A stretch of 60,581 nucleotides of DNA from Synechococcus sp. AG-679-B05 (GTDB taxonomy: Bacteria > Cyanobacteriota > Cyanobacteriia > PCC-6307 > Cyanobiaceae), in the NCBI GenBank assembly GCA_003210795.1, contig QCUJ01000006.1, positions 1-60,581 on the forward strand, given 5' to 3'. The position numbers and the translations under genes were made by a program. Positions 17,864 to 27,911 of this stretch are shown piece by piece (within the stretch, counting starts at the first letter, position 1; each line of letters opens with the position of its first letter). Under the pieces are notes generated by a model. That model ran no database searches, was not told the origin of the DNA, and was given only the letters and a program-made list of their open reading frames with translations.

Positions 17864-19167
17864 CCGCCGGAGCGCACCTGATGTCCGATGTCGCGACGGT
17901 AGGTGATTCCTGCGAATTGCACCTGATCAAGTCTTCGATAGGCGCTGGCAAACGCTTCATCAAAGCTGGCTCCCTGCGCCACCACCGCCAGCACGCGCCC
18001 TCCGGCCGTCACCAGCTCGCCATCTTCGTTGCGGCGGGTGCCGGCATGAAACAGCTGCCGCTCAGCATCGCTGTCGAACCCGAGCTGAATGGCGTCCCCC
18101 TTGCGCGGTGACTCCGGGTAACCCGCTGCAGCCGCCACGACGCATGCGCTGCAGCGCTCGGCGATCTGCAGCGCTGGAGCCAGATCCAGTCGTCCCAAAG
18201 CGCAGGCCTGCAGCACCCGGCCCAGTTCCGCTCCCAGCAGTGGCATCAGGGTCTGGCACTCCGGATCGCCGAAGCGGCAGTTGAACTCGATCACCTGCGG
18301 TCCATCCGCCGTGAGCATCAGCCCGGCATAGATCACGCCTCGGTAGTCGATGCCCCGTTGTCGCAGGGCTTGCACCGTGGGTTCGAGCACCGTCTTACGA
18401 ACCAGCTCCAGGCCATCGGCATCCAGCAAAGGTGCGGGGGCGTAGGCCCCCATGCCACCGGTGTTGGGACCCCGGTCTCCTTCTTGCAATCGTTTGTGGT
18501 CCTGGGCTGGAGGTAAAAGCACAATCCGCTCGCCATCGCAGAGCGCAAACACCGACACTTCCGGCCCTTGCAGCCGCTCCTCCAGGACCAGCTGTGCTCC
18601 GGCACTGCCGAAGCGACCAGCGAAGGCATCACGGATCGCGGCCTCGGCCTCCTCCACGTTGTCTGCCACGGTGACGCCCTTCCCGGCGGCCAGTCCATCG
18701 GCTTTCACCACCAGCGGCCGGTTCACCTGCTTCAGAACCGCCAGGCCCTCGACTTCCGTTGTTACGGCCCAGTGCCCGGCGGTGGGGATGCCCGCGTCCT
18801 GCATCAATTGCTTGGCCCAGGCCTTGCTCGCCTCCAGCTGTGCGCCATCGGCGCCGGGGCCGAAAACGGCGATGCCGGCGTCCCGCAGGGCATCCGCCAC
18901 ACCGGCAGCAAGGGGAGCTTCCGGTCCCACCACCACGAGATCCACGTCGTTGCCCAGGCAGTGCTCTATCAGGCCGCGGCTGTCGGTTTCCTCCAGGTCC
19001 AGCCCGTGCTGTCCGCTGCCGGCATTCCCGGGGGTGATCCAGACCGTTTCGAGCTCCTCGCCGCGTTGCAGGGCCCAGCTGAGGGCGTGCTCCCTGCCGC
19101 CGCTTCCAACGACGAGAACCCGCCGGAGATCGGGCAGCGAGTTGGGACGGGTGGACGAGATGGCCAT
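17860..19167 (-). CDS. purD: Phosphoribosylamine-glycine ligase
   Basis: ATP-grasp enzyme of step 2 in purine synthesis. The ATG at 19167 gives 435 residues beginning MAISSTRPNSLPDLRRVLVV, with VVGSGGREHALSWAL and FNCRFGDPECQTLMPLL as family signatures. A frame extending 134 codons further upstream is the shadow of the opposite-strand gene at 19226 and lacks family similarity. Its stop overlaps the nblS start. Confidence 0.95.
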   Translation of the reverse strand: MAISSTRPNSLPDLRRVLVVGSGGREHALSWALQRGEELETVWITPGNAGSGQHGLDLEETDSRGLIEHCLGNDVDLVVVGPEAPLAAGVADALRDAGIAVFGPGADGAQLEASKAWAKQLMQDAGIPTAGHWAVTTEVEGLAVLKQVNRPLVVKADGLAAGKGVTVADNVEEAEAAIRDAFAGRFGSAGAQLVLEERLQGPEVSVFALCDGERIVLLPPAQDHKRLQEGDRGPNTGGMGAYAPAPLLDADGLELVRKTVLEPTVQALRQRGIDYRGVIYAGLMLTADGPQVIEFNCRFGDPECQTLMPLLGAELGRVLQACALGRLDLAPALQIAERCSACVVAAAAGYPESPRKGDAIQLGFDSDAERQLFHAGTRRNEDGELVTAGGRVLAVVAQGASFDEAFASAYRRLDQVQFAGITYRRDIGHQVRSGG

Positions 19168-19225
19168 GGGAGCGGGCAGACCAGGACGGGCCTCGTAAGT
19201 TTTCCTTTGTAGAACGCAGCCCTCC

Positions 19226-20152
19226 ATGGGACTCACTTCCATCCCATTGGCGCTGTCGCTGCTGGCGGCTGCAGTTCCTGTGCCCGAGGCGGCACCGATG
19301 GCGCCCAAGTCAGCACCGATGGCGTCCAAGTCAGCACCGATGGCGTCCGAGGCTTTCGCCGCCTGGTTGCAGCAGGCCAATCGGGAGGAGCTGGAGCTGG
19401 GCTGCGTTGATCCTGCCATCGGCATGGCCGATGCCCGGCGGCAGCAGATCCGTAACCGGCTTCTGGAGCTTGATCCGGCCCCACAACCGTTTGATGTGGT
19501 TTTGGCCAATGCAACGGCCTTGCTGCGCTGTGGATCGCCGGACAGCGCCGCTGTGGTGCTGCAACGCACCAGCCCCGGATCACCGCAGGGAAGGCGGCGG
19601 TGGCTTCTCCTGCGCTGGCGCGCCGCCGCCGCCGGGCTCGACCATCGCCAGGCGGCCCTTGCGTTGCGTCGTCTCGTGAGGGGCGATCTGCAGGCGCTCA
19701 GTGAGCTGGAGCTGGAGCCTGGCCTGACGGGGCTGGACCAGTTGGCTGAACATGAGGCTGCGCTCGGTCGGAGTCTGATCGCGGCTGAGCTGCAGCTGAT
19801 GGTGCCTGCACCATCACCGCGTCAGCTGAGCCGGGCTGCCGAATGGCTGGCGCCCGAGGATCCCGAGCGGGCTGATGAGCTGTTGGAAGCGGCCTTGGAT
19901 CAGGCCGCTGCTGATCAGGCCTGGGGACTTGCCGTTGAACTGCTACAGCAGCAATTGCGTCTTCAGCGCGCTGCAGGACGCGATGGGGATGGCCCCCGTC
20001 ATCGGCTGGAACGCCTGACGGCCCAGATTGAGGATCACTACAGCCAATGGCAGTTGGGGGGTGGTGCCGGTGAGGAACCACTGCTTCGGTCGCCACGACT
20101 GCCGGGCGGCCATGCTGCGGTAAGAGATTCCTCGGATGTATCGCTGCCATGA
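19226..20152 (+). CDS. Hypothetical helical-repeat protein with signal-like N-terminus
   Basis: 308 residues starting [20 protein letters not shown], a plausible signal peptide. Next comes a short tandem repeat ([21 protein letters not shown]) encoded by three near-identical 21-bp units at about 19291-19350. The rest is Leu/Ala-rich helices ([20 protein letters not shown]) resembling TPR-like repeats. No family recognised. Divergent from purD; overlaps purC by four bases. Confidence 0.7.
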   Translation: MGLTSIPLALSLLAAAVPVPEAAPMAPKSAPMASKSAPMASEAFAAWLQQANREELELGCVDPAIGMADARRQQIRNRLLELDPAPQPFDVVLANATALLRCGSPDSAAVVLQRTSPGSPQGRRRWLLLRWRAAAAGLDHRQAALALRRLVRGDLQALSELELEPGLTGLDQLAEHEAALGRSLIAAELQLMVPAPSPRQLSRAAEWLAPEDPERADELLEAALDQAAADQAWGLAVELLQQQLRLQRAAGRDGDGPRHRLERLTAQIEDHYSQWQLGGGAGEEPLLRSPRLPGGHAAVRDSSDVSLP

Positions 20153-20916
20153 GCCCTGCTGGCGCAAGCCCTGTTCACGGAGATCTGCTCTATGAAGGCA
20201 AGGCCAAACGCGTGTTTGCCTCCGATCGTGTTGATCGGGTGGTGGTCGAGTTCAAGAACGACGCCACGGCGTTCAACGCGCAGAAAAAGGCTCAGCTGGA
20301 CGACAAAGGGCGGTTAAACTGTCAGATCTCGGCGCGTCTGTTCGAGTTGTTGGAAGCCAAGGGCATCCCATCCCACTACGTAGGTCTTGTTTCCGACACC
20401 TGGATGGTGGTCCAGCGGGTCGAAATCATTCCTCTGGAAGTTGTGCTGCGCAACGTTGCCACCGGTTCCCTCTGTCGTCAGACCCCGATCGAGGAGGGCA
20501 CGGCGATTGAGCCGGCTCTGCTCGATCTCTATTACAAGGATGATTCTCTTGGTGATCCTTTGCTGACGGAGGCAAGGGTGAAACTTCTGGGTCTGGTGGA
20601 TGACACGCAGATGACGGCGATTGAAGGCCTGGCGCGGCGAATCAATGCAGTGCTGGTTCCTTTTTTTGCTGATCTCGACCTTCAACTGGTGGATTTCAAG
20701 CTGGAACTTGGGTTCAACGCTGATGGTCAGCTGCTGCTGGCCGATGAGATCAGCCCTGATACTTGCCGCTTCTGGGATCGCCGCAGCAGTGATGCCCAGG
20801 ACCGAATTCTGGACAAGGATCGCTTCCGTAAGGATTTGGGGGGTGTGATGAAGGCCTACGGGGAGGTCCTCAAACGGGTCCAATCCGCCTGCCCTGAACC
20901 CCGCAAAAGCCTGTAA
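20149..20916 (+). CDS. purC: SAICAR synthetase
   Basis: Phosphoribosylaminoimidazole-succinocarboxamide synthase of purine biosynthesis. 255 residues with [22 protein letters not shown] and the C-terminal [18 protein letters not shown] motif. It overlaps the upstream hypothetical gene (ATGA) and is followed 41 bases later by the Omp85 gene. Confidence 0.95.
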   Translation: MSPAGASPVHGDLLYEGKAKRVFASDRVDRVVVEFKNDATAFNAQKKAQLDDKGRLNCQISARLFELLEAKGIPSHYVGLVSDTWMVVQRVEIIPLEVVLRNVATGSLCRQTPIEEGTAIEPALLDLYYKDDSLGDPLLTEARVKLLGLVDDTQMTAIEGLARRINAVLVPFFADLDLQLVDFKLELGFNADGQLLLADEISPDTCRFWDRRSSDAQDRILDKDRFRKDLGGVMKAYGEVLKRVQSACPEPRKSL

Positions 20917-20957
20917 GGTCGGCGAACTTTCTGTGGCCCCGGCCCGGCTTTGCTTCG

Positions 20958-23135
20958 ATGACCCGTCGCCAGACTCGCCGCTCCACGGTTGTCGTTGGTC
21001 AAGGAGTTCTGGGGTTGGCCCTGGGCTTGCCAATCTCTGTGATGGCTCTTGCCCCTGCGCCCTTAATGGCTCAGGAGGCTGAACCCCAAGAGTTCCAGGA
21101 GGAGGCGGCTACCGAAATCGAGGTGGAGTCGCCTCGAGTTCTGATTTCCGAGGTGCTGATCGAGGGTCTCGATGGACACCCCGAGCTGGACAAACTCCAG
21201 GTTGAGGCTTACGACGCGATGCAGGTTCGCCCCGGCAGCAGGGTGACCCGGGAAGAACTTCAAAGGGATCTGAACGCGATTCAGGCCACCGGTTGGTTCT
21301 CCGATGTGCGGATCACGCCGATTGACGGCCCGCTTGGCGTTCAGGTGATCGTTCAGCTGGAACCCTTCCCTGCACTGACGGCAGTGAACCTGGATCCCTC
21401 TTCAGACTTGCTGCCTCAGGCGGTGATCGAAGACTCGTTCAGCTCTGATTACGGCCGCACCCTCAATCTCAATGACCTGCAGCTGCGGATGAAGGCGCTG
21501 CAGGGTTTTCTTGCCGGTGAGGGCTATTCCCTGGCTCGCATCTCCGGTCCGGAGAGGGTCAGTCCCGATGGTGTTGTCACCCTGAAGCTGACCCAGGGCC
21601 GTGTTGCGGGTGTGGAGGTGCAATTCCTCAACGAGGAAGGTGAGAACGAGAACGAGAACGGTGAGCCCATCGTTGGCAAAACAAAGGAATGGGTGGTGAC
21701 ACGGGAGATCTCGATTCAGCCCGGTGATCCCTTCAACCGCAACAAGCTGGAGCGCGATATCAAGCGTCTCTACGGCACCCAGCTGTTCAGCGACGTCAAG
21801 GTGACTCTGAAACCCGTCCCTGAGCAGGTCGGTGACGTGACCATTGTGCTCGGTATTGTTGAGCAGTCCACGGGACAGCTCTCCGGCGGCCTTGGCTACA
21901 GCCAGAGCCAAGGTGTGTTCGGCCAGGGTCAGGTGCAGGACACAAACATGTTCGGTCGTGCCTGGAATGTGGGTCTGAATGTCACCTACGGACAGTACGG
22001 AGCCCTGGCAGATGTCAACTTCAGTGATCCCTGGATCAAGGGTGACAAGCACCGCACGTCCTTCCGAAGTTCGTTGTTTATCAGCCAGCAGGTGCCTCAG
22101 GCCTTCCAAAGTGAAGACAACGGCAACATTCGCACCATTGACGACTATGAGGACAATGGCAATAAATATGCTTACGATATCAACTCGGACAAAAATCCAG
22201 CTGGCGATGATTTCAACAGTGTTAAAAAAGCGCTGAATGAGTTTCCCAACCGCAGTTGGTTTGATTACGAGGGAGACACCGTTGTTCTGCGCAAAACAGG
22301 AGGAAGTTTCTCTTTCTCCAGGCCTCTCAACGGTGGTGATCCCTTCAAGGATTCACCCTGGCGAGTACTCGCGGGCATGTCTATCACTGATGTTCGCCCG
22401 ATTAATTTCAGAGGAAATACACGAACCGAAGCCGTATCGACTCGAAATTACAAGAAAGGAAGGGTTAAAAACAAAGATGTTATTTGCGTGTCTTTTAACT
22501 GCGCAGATAACAACCTGCTGACCGGTTTGCGTCTCGCTACCACATACAACAATCTCAACGACAATCGCCAGCCGACGAGCGGTAATTTCTTCACCGTCAG
22601 CACCGAGCAGTTTCTCGGTGTGGATGACGATTCGCCCACCTTCAATCGTCTTCGGGGCAGTTACACCCAGTTCTTCCCAGTTAATTGGTTGAAATTGCAC
22701 AAGGGCTGCCGGCCTGAGGAAGGCGAGAAGGCCGATTGCCCGCAGGCCATCGGAGTGCAGGTCAAAGGTGGAATGATCGTGGGAGATCTGCCTCCCTATG
22801 AAGCCTTCTGTGTTGGCGGATCCAACTCGATTCGCGGTTGGTACAACTGCGACTTAGCCGTGGCCCGCAACTTCGGTGAGGTCACGATCGAGTACCGCTT
22901 CCCGATCATCAGCGTCTTTTCTGGCGAGTTATTTGTGGATGCAGGTACCGACTTCGACACTCAGAAGAACGTGCCTGGCAAGCCCGGCCTGAAGTTGAAC
23001 AAAGACGGTTCAGGTGTCTCGGTGGGAACCGGTGTGATTGTTGACACCCCTGTTGGTCCTCTTCGCCTTGAGATCGCCACCCAGGACTTCACGAGCGACT
23101 ACCGCTTCAACCTTGGTGTGGGCTACAAGTTCTAG
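20958..23135 (+). CDS. Omp85/BamA-family outer-membrane assembly protein
   Basis: 725 residues: a signal peptide (LALGLPISVMALAPAPLMAQ), an acidic linker, then POTRA domains (VLISEVLIEGLDGHPELDKL; PGDPFNRNKLERDIKRLYG). A C-terminal beta-barrel follows, with the family motif CVGGSNSIRGWYN and a terminal Phe (FNLGVGYKF). It inserts beta-barrel proteins into the outer membrane. It is a BamA/Toc75 relative. The first gene of the lpx series overlaps its stop by one base, which ties outer-membrane protein and lipid A assembly together. Confidence 0.92.
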   Translation: MTRRQTRRSTVVVGQGVLGLALGLPISVMALAPAPLMAQEAEPQEFQEEAATEIEVESPRVLISEVLIEGLDGHPELDKLQVEAYDAMQVRPGSRVTREELQRDLNAIQATGWFSDVRITPIDGPLGVQVIVQLEPFPALTAVNLDPSSDLLPQAVIEDSFSSDYGRTLNLNDLQLRMKALQGFLAGEGYSLARISGPERVSPDGVVTLKLTQGRVAGVEVQFLNEEGENENENGEPIVGKTKEWVVTREISIQPGDPFNRNKLERDIKRLYGTQLFSDVKVTLKPVPEQVGDVTIVLGIVEQSTGQLSGGLGYSQSQGVFGQGQVQDTNMFGRAWNVGLNVTYGQYGALADVNFSDPWIKGDKHRTSFRSSLFISQQVPQAFQSEDNGNIRTIDDYEDNGNKYAYDINSDKNPAGDDFNSVKKALNEFPNRSWFDYEGDTVVLRKTGGSFSFSRPLNGGDPFKDSPWRVLAGMSITDVRPINFRGNTRTEAVSTRNYKKGRVKNKDVICVSFNCADNNLLTGLRLATTYNNLNDNRQPTSGNFFTVSTEQFLGVDDDSPTFNRLRGSYTQFFPVNWLKLHKGCRPEEGEKADCPQAIGVQVKGGMIVGDLPPYEAFCVGGSNSIRGWYNCDLAVARNFGEVTIEYRFPIISVFSGELFVDAGTDFDTQKNVPGKPGLKLNKDGSGVSVGTGVIVDTPVGPLRLEIATQDFTSDYRFNLGVGYKF

Positions 23136-23962
23136 TGATCTGCTGGCCTGAGGATTACTCCGGGGCCTGGACCCTGGTCGATGAGGTGGAGCGCCGTGGC
23201 ATCGGCCTTCACAGCGGTGATCAGGCGGTGGTGCGTCTCACCCCCAGTGACAAGCCGGGTTATCACATCCGCTTCACCGATGATCCGGATCCGATCCGTC
23301 TGTCCCCAGATCAGGTGAGGGACAGCCAGCTGTGCACCACTCTTGATCTTGGCTCCCGACGGGTTTCAACCGTTGAGCACCTGCTCTCGGCACTGGCTGG
23401 TTGTGGTGTCACCCATGCCGACATCGTTCTCGGGGGTTCTGAGGTGCCGCTCTTGGATGGTTCAGCTAAGGGATGGGTCGATGCCATTGCTGAGGTTGGA
23501 CTACAACCCGCTTCAACGCCGCGTCCGTGCCCCCCTTCCTTGGACGAACCGCTGCTGCGTCATCGCGGCAGCAGCGTGATCGCCGTCACTCCAGCCGAGA
23601 CGTTTCGCGTGGTGGGCATCATCGATTTTCCGCAGCCGGCCATCGGTCGGCAGATGTTGGCGCTGGATCTGTCCCCTCAGGTGTTCGTCGAGGAGATCGC
23701 TCCGGCGCGCACCTTTGGATTCCGTGAGCAGGTTGAGCAGCTGCGGGCGGCTGGCCTGATTCAGGGCGGTGCCTTGGATAACGCTCTGGTCTGTGATGGC
23801 GATCACTGGGTCAACCCCCCTCTGCGGTTCCCCGATGAGCCGGTGCGCCATAAGCTGCTTGACCTCATTGGTGATCTGGCCCTTGTGGGTTTCCCCAAGG
23901 CTCAGGTCCTCGTGTACAGGGGGTCCCATGGGCTCCACACCGATCTCGCCGCTGCCTTGTGA
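23135..23962 (+). CDS. lpxC: UDP-3-O-acyl-N-acetylglucosamine deacetylase
   Basis: Zinc deacetylase catalysing the committed step of lipid A synthesis. 275 residues from GTG 23135 (overlapping the Omp85 TAG). Motifs: [35 protein letters not shown] and the zinc-ligand region [13 protein letters not shown]. It overlaps fabZ by four bases. Confidence 0.94.
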   Translation: MICWPEDYSGAWTLVDEVERRGIGLHSGDQAVVRLTPSDKPGYHIRFTDDPDPIRLSPDQVRDSQLCTTLDLGSRRVSTVEHLLSALAGCGVTHADIVLGGSEVPLLDGSAKGWVDAIAEVGLQPASTPRPCPPSLDEPLLRHRGSSVIAVTPAETFRVVGIIDFPQPAIGRQMLALDLSPQVFVEEIAPARTFGFREQVEQLRAAGLIQGGALDNALVCDGDHWVNPPLRFPDEPVRHKLLDLIGDLALVGFPKAQVLVYRGSHGLHTDLAAAL

Positions 23963-24414
23963 CTGAATCCTCTGCGCCGGATGTTGTGTTGACCAGCGAA
24001 CAGATTGCTGGTCTGTTGCCGCACCGCTATCCCTTTGCGCTGGTGGATCGTGTGATTGCCCATGACCCTGGTGTCTCGGCGACGGCGATCAAGAACGTCA
24101 CGATGAACGAGCCGCAGTTCCAGGGGCATTTCCCTGAGCGTCCCTTGATGCCAGGGGTGCTGATCGTTGAGGCCATGGCTCAGGTGGGTGGCCTGATCGT
24201 GACCCAGATGCCCGATCTGCCCAAAGGGCTGTTCGTGTTTGCCGGAATTGACGGGGTAAGGTTTCGTCGCCCGGTGGTGCCTGGTGATCAGCTGGTGATT
24301 CGCTGTGAGCTGCTCAGTCTCAAACGCAAACGCTTTGGCAAGGTGAAGGCCGAGGCCACTGTGGACGGAGATCTGGTCTGCTCCGGTCAGCTGATGTTCT
24401 CCCTGGTGGATTGA
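23959..24414 (+). CDS. fabZ: 3-hydroxyacyl-ACP dehydratase
   Basis: 151 residues from a GTG that overlaps lpxC. Hot-dog-fold dehydratase with [14 protein letters not shown] and [20 protein letters not shown], which hold the catalytic His and Glu. It supplies fatty-acid elongation and competes with LpxA for 3-hydroxyacyl-ACP, which explains its usual placement among lpx genes. Confidence 0.95.
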   Translation: MTESSAPDVVLTSEQIAGLLPHRYPFALVDRVIAHDPGVSATAIKNVTMNEPQFQGHFPERPLMPGVLIVEAMAQVGGLIVTQMPDLPKGLFVFAGIDGVRFRRPVVPGDQLVIRCELLSLKRKRFGKVKAEATVDGDLVCSGQLMFSLVD

Positions 24415-24419
24415 TCCGG

Positions 24420-25247
24420 ATGACGGCCGATCTCTCTGCGGTGAAGATTCATCCCCAGGCGGTGGTGGATGCCAGAGCCGAGCTGGCAGACGGGGTTGTG
24501 GTCGGGCCGGGTGCTGTGGTCGGCCCCGATGTTGTGATTGGCGCCAACACCTGGATTGGTCCGAATTCCGTGCTGGACGGCCGGCTGCGTCTGGGACGTG
24601 ACAACCGCGTGTTCCCGGGGGCTTGTCTCGGCCTGGAACCTCAGGATCTCAAGTACAAGGGTGCTCCCACGGAAGTGGTGATCGGAGATGGCAACACCAT
24701 TCGGGAATGCGTCACCATCAACCGCGCCACCGATGAGGGAGAGCGCACGTTTGTGGGTGATCGCAACCTGTTGATGGCGTATTGCCATCTGGGCCACAAC
24801 TGTGAACTGGGCAACCAAATCGTGATGTCGAATGCGATTCAGGTGGCCGGCCACGTGATCATCGAAGACAGGGCCGTTATCGGAGGCTGCCTTGGCATTC
24901 ACCAGTTCGTCCATGTCGGCACCATGGCCATGGTGGGTGGGATGACCCGTGTTGAGAGGGATGTTCCGCCCTACTGCCTGGTGGAAGGTCATCCCGGTCG
25001 GGTCCGGGGGTTGAATCGGGTCGGTCTCCGGCGCAGTGGCATGGGAGATCGCGACGGAGGCAGGGAGTTCAAGCAGCTGCAGGAGGTCTGGAACCTGGTT
25101 TATCGCTCTGATCTGGTGATCGCAGACGCTCTGGAGCAGGCCAAGGACCAGGAGCTGTTGCCGGCGGCCTCCCATTTCTGCCGTTTTCTGGGCGCCTCCA
25201 TTGCCCAGGGGCGACGTGGTCCGATGCCTGCCGTGAGCAATCGCTGA
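24420..25247 (+). CDS. lpxA: UDP-N-acetylglucosamine acyltransferase
   Basis: First enzyme of lipid A synthesis. The ATG at 24420 gives 275 residues; a TTG at 24411 would overlap fabZ. The left-handed beta-helix hexapeptide repeats are obvious ([20 protein letters not shown]), with the catalytic-His region [19 protein letters not shown] and IHQFVHVG. The stop overlaps the lpxB ATG. Confidence 0.95.
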   Translation: MTADLSAVKIHPQAVVDARAELADGVVVGPGAVVGPDVVIGANTWIGPNSVLDGRLRLGRDNRVFPGACLGLEPQDLKYKGAPTEVVIGDGNTIRECVTINRATDEGERTFVGDRNLLMAYCHLGHNCELGNQIVMSNAIQVAGHVIIEDRAVIGGCLGIHQFVHVGTMAMVGGMTRVERDVPPYCLVEGHPGRVRGLNRVGLRRSGMGDRDGGREFKQLQEVWNLVYRSDLVIADALEQAKDQELLPAASHFCRFLGASIAQGRRGPMPAVSNR

Positions 25248-26437
25248 TGGTGCGGTTGCTGATCAGCACCGGAGAGGTCTCCGGTGATCTGCAGGGCAGC
25301 CTGTTGATCAAGGCGTTGAAGCTCGAGGCTGACCGCCGTGACATGGACCTGGAGCTGCTGGCTCTCGGGGGGGGGCGGATGGAAGCAGCCGGCGCTGAAC
25401 TGCTCGCGGATACGGCCCCGATGGGAGCGATCGGTTTGTGGGAGGCCCTGCCTTTGATCCTTCCGACTCTGCGCTTGCAGGCCAGGGTGGACCGTCTGTT
25501 GAGGCGAAAGGCTTTGGATGGTTTGGTGCTGATTGATTACGTCGGTGCCAACGTCAGGCTCGGTCGCAAACTCCGGAGTCAGTACCCGAAGTTGCCGATC
25601 ACCTATTACATCGCTCCCCAGGAGTGGGCCTGGCGTTTCGGTGATGGCAGCACCACGGAGCTGCTGGGCTTCACCGATCGGATCCTGGCTATTTTTCCTG
25701 CGGAAGCCGAGTTCTATTCCGGCCGCGGTGCCGAAGTGACCTGGGTGGGTCACCCGCTCCTGGATCACTACCGGGAGTTGCCGGATCGTCTGGACTCCAG
25801 GCGGAACCTGGGGCTTGATCCGGACGCACCGGTGCTGCTGTTGCTACCGGCCTCCCGGCCGCAGGAACTCACCTATCTGATGCCAACCCTGGCTCAGGCC
25901 GCAGCCCTGATCCAGCAACGGCATCCCACCCTGCAGGTGCTGGTGCCTGCAGGGTTATCTCATTTTGAGCAGCCATTGCAGAAGGCTCTCGATGCTGCTG
26001 GGGTGCGCTCAGCCCGGGTGATTCCAGCCGATCAGGCGGATGCTCTGAAGAAGACCCTGGGGGCCGCTGCTGATCTGGCCCTGAGCAAGTCGGGAACCGT
26101 GAATCTGGAACTGGCCCTTCAGGGGGTGCCCCAGGTGGTTGCCTACCGGGTGAGCCGTTTCACGGCGGCCATCGCCAAATATCTGCTTGGATTCAATGTG
26201 GAGCACATCTCTCCGGTGAATTTGCTGCTCAAGCAACGGCTCGTTCCGGAGCTATTGCAGGACGAGCTCACGGCTGAGGCGCTCGTGGAGCAGGCCCTGC
26301 CTCTGCTGGAGAACGGCCCGCAACGGCAGCGGATGATGGATGGTTACGGTCGTTTGCGCGACACCCTGGGGGCACCGGGCGTGACCGAACGAGCTGCCCA
26401 GGCCATTCTCGATCAGGTGAACCCATGCAGCGATTGA
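25247..26437 (+). CDS. lpxB: Lipid-A-disaccharide synthase
   Basis: GT-B-fold glycosyltransferase joining two acylated glucosamine units. 396 residues with [37 protein letters not shown] and the [15 protein letters not shown] motif. It overlaps the start of msrA by 13 bases. Confidence 0.95.
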   Translation: MVRLLISTGEVSGDLQGSLLIKALKLEADRRDMDLELLALGGGRMEAAGAELLADTAPMGAIGLWEALPLILPTLRLQARVDRLLRRKALDGLVLIDYVGANVRLGRKLRSQYPKLPITYYIAPQEWAWRFGDGSTTELLGFTDRILAIFPAEAEFYSGRGAEVTWVGHPLLDHYRELPDRLDSRRNLGLDPDAPVLLLLPASRPQELTYLMPTLAQAAALIQQRHPTLQVLVPAGLSHFEQPLQKALDAAGVRSARVIPADQADALKKTLGAAADLALSKSGTVNLELALQGVPQVVAYRVSRFTAAIAKYLLGFNVEHISPVNLLLKQRLVPELLQDELTAEALVEQALPLLENGPQRQRMMDGYGRLRDTLGAPGVTERAAQAILDQVNPCSD

Positions 26438-27042
26438 TTGCCGTTCTGTTGATCGCCCTGATGGCGTTCCCGAATCCGGCCTGGGCCGCTCAGGCCACGG
26501 CGGTGTTCGCCGGGGGCTGTTTCTGGTGCCTTGAGCACGATCTTGAGCATCTCCCAGGGGTAATTGAAGCCACCAGTGGTTACAGCGGCGGCCAGCTGGA
26601 ACGGCCCACCTATCGCCAGGTGAGCAGCGAAACCACCGGGCACCAGGAAGCGGTGCAGGTGCGCTTCGATCCCGATCAGATCAGTTATGCCGAACTGCTC
26701 CGCAGTTACTGGCGCAATGTGGATCCCCTCGACGGTGGCGGTCAGTTCTGTGATCGCGGTGATTCCTATCGCCCGGTGATCTTCACGGCGGATGACGCCC
26801 AGTCCCAAGAAGCAAACAGCAGTGCCGAGGCGGCAGCCAGGGAGTTGGATCAGCCCGTTTCAGCCCTGAAGGTGGAAATCCGCCCCGCTGCTCGCTTATG
26901 GCCGGCTGAGGGCTACCACCAGAATTACGCCGAGTTGAACTCACTCAAATACAACTTTTACCGCTTCAGTTGTGGACGCGATCGTCGACTGGATGATGTT
27001 TGGGGTGACAAGGCCCGTAGCGGCAATCCCTGGAGCGACTGA
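26425..27042 (+). CDS. msrA: Exported peptide-methionine (S)-S-oxide reductase
   Basis: 205 residues with a clear signal peptide ([20 protein letters not shown], cleavage near AWA-AQ), so it should act in the periplasm or lumen. The active site is GGCFWC, with catalytic Cys32 and Cys35. ATSGYSGG and GYHQNYAE are family signatures. It is the sixth overlapping gene of the Omp85-lpx series, which suggests repair of oxidised methionines in envelope proteins. Confidence 0.92.
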   Translation: MQRLIAVLLIALMAFPNPAWAAQATAVFAGGCFWCLEHDLEHLPGVIEATSGYSGGQLERPTYRQVSSETTGHQEAVQVRFDPDQISYAELLRSYWRNVDPLDGGGQFCDRGDSYRPVIFTADDAQSQEANSSAEAAARELDQPVSALKVEIRPAARLWPAEGYHQNYAELNSLKYNFYRFSCGRDRRLDDVWGDKARSGNPWSD

Positions 27043-27233
27043 TGACTCTGCAGCTGCTGTTTGCCTTGCTCGTCCCTACGGTGCTTTTGGTGGGTCTGAC
27101 GTATCTGGTGTCGACGGGGCGGTTGCGCTTTTCTCCTGGGGCATTGTCTTTGTTGGCTCAACGCCGTGAAATCTGGATGGCGGGAATTATTGCCCTCGTT
27201 ACAGCAGGCGCCATCAAGGCATTGTTTGGTTGA
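27042..27233 (+). CDS. Small membrane protein, 63 residues
   Basis: Two hydrophobic helices (LLFALLVPTVLLVGLTYLVS and WMAGIIALVTAGAIKALFG) separated by a basic loop (RLRFSPGALSLLAQRRE). One-base overlap with msrA. No family recognised; the two-helix layout and tight coupling support a real gene at the end of the operon. Confidence 0.7.
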   Translation: MTLQLLFALLVPTVLLVGLTYLVSTGRLRFSPGALSLLAQRREIWMAGIIALVTAGAIKALFG

Positions 27234-27442
27234 GCACTCTGGTGGCTGTTGATGCTTTTTCAGGTCCCAATTGAAACGCACTGAAAACGAAAAAAGCCTT
27301 AAGAACCATGCATAAAACCTATGGAAAAGATTAAGCGAACGAGGCGGCTTAATTCATTCAGTTTCCAGTGAACAGACGGGTTCCCGTCCATCGACGACCA
27401 TGGAAGCCATGCCTAAGATCCTGAAAAGACAGGAGGAAATGT
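27234..27442. other. Intergenic region, nothing assigned
   Basis: AT-richer than its surroundings. It probably holds the promoter of the small gene at 27443. No clear hairpin with a T run was found. Confidence 0.4.
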
Positions 27443-27637
27443 ATGTATCTGCTGACCATTAAGGATGGTCTCGGAACCCGCCACATCGGTCCATATCCAT
27501 CACCGAAGCATGCTTCGGATGATCTGGACAGGGTTCTGGAGTCGTGCTCTGAACGAGCACGCTGGCAGATTCATGCGCTGGAAACACCTGACCGCACCAC
27601 TGGGGCGGCCCACTTCCCAGCTGCCGTTGCGTCCTGA
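27443..27637 (+). CDS. Hypothetical protein, 64 residues
   Basis: Starts MYLLTIKDGLGTRHIGPYPS and has SPKHASDDLDRVLESCSERA; soluble, one Cys. A strong Shine-Dalgarno (GGAGG, six bases before the ATG at 27443) supports the start. Function unknown. Confidence 0.65.
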   Translation: MYLLTIKDGLGTRHIGPYPSPKHASDDLDRVLESCSERARWQIHALETPDRTTGAAHFPAAVAS

Positions 27638-27665
27638 AGCCAGGCCTTTTGTGTTGAAGAAATTT

Positions 27666-27911
27666 CTAGCTGTCTGAAGGGCGTCGACGAGCGGGGAAGC
27701 CTTTGGTCAGGCCGCTTTCAATCATCAGTCCGATCCCGGCATTGATGCAGATCAGGCTCAGGGTTCCGGTCCAGAACCATTCGCCGGCCTCCCCACCCAT
27801 CATTTGCACCACTTTGCGGCTCACCGCCTCACCGAAGAGGCACAAACCCACCGGCAGCAGCAGCACCCCGGCCTGGGCCTTCAGGTACCAGTTCAGTCGG
27901 TTGTTGCTCAT
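27666..27911 (-). CDS. Small membrane protein, 81 residues
   Basis: MSNNRLNWYLKAQAGVLLLP leads into a first helix; a second is WFWTGTLSLICINAGIGLMI. It overlaps the pepA stop by four bases (ATGA), so it is translated with pepA. It resembles uncharacterised small cyanobacterial membrane proteins. Confidence 0.75.
   Translation of the reverse strand: MSNNRLNWYLKAQAGVLLLPVGLCLFGEAVSRKVVQMMGGEAGEWFWTGTLSLICINAGIGLMIESGLTKGFPARRRPSDS

Noticed and set aside
19168-19569. 134-codon N-terminal extension of purD
   Set aside because: It runs through the divergent gene at 19226 and has no resemblance to PurD; the ATG at 19167 starts the family sequence.
21402-22109. 235-codon minus-strand frame inside the Omp85 gene
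   Set aside because: Shadow of a clearly coding region.
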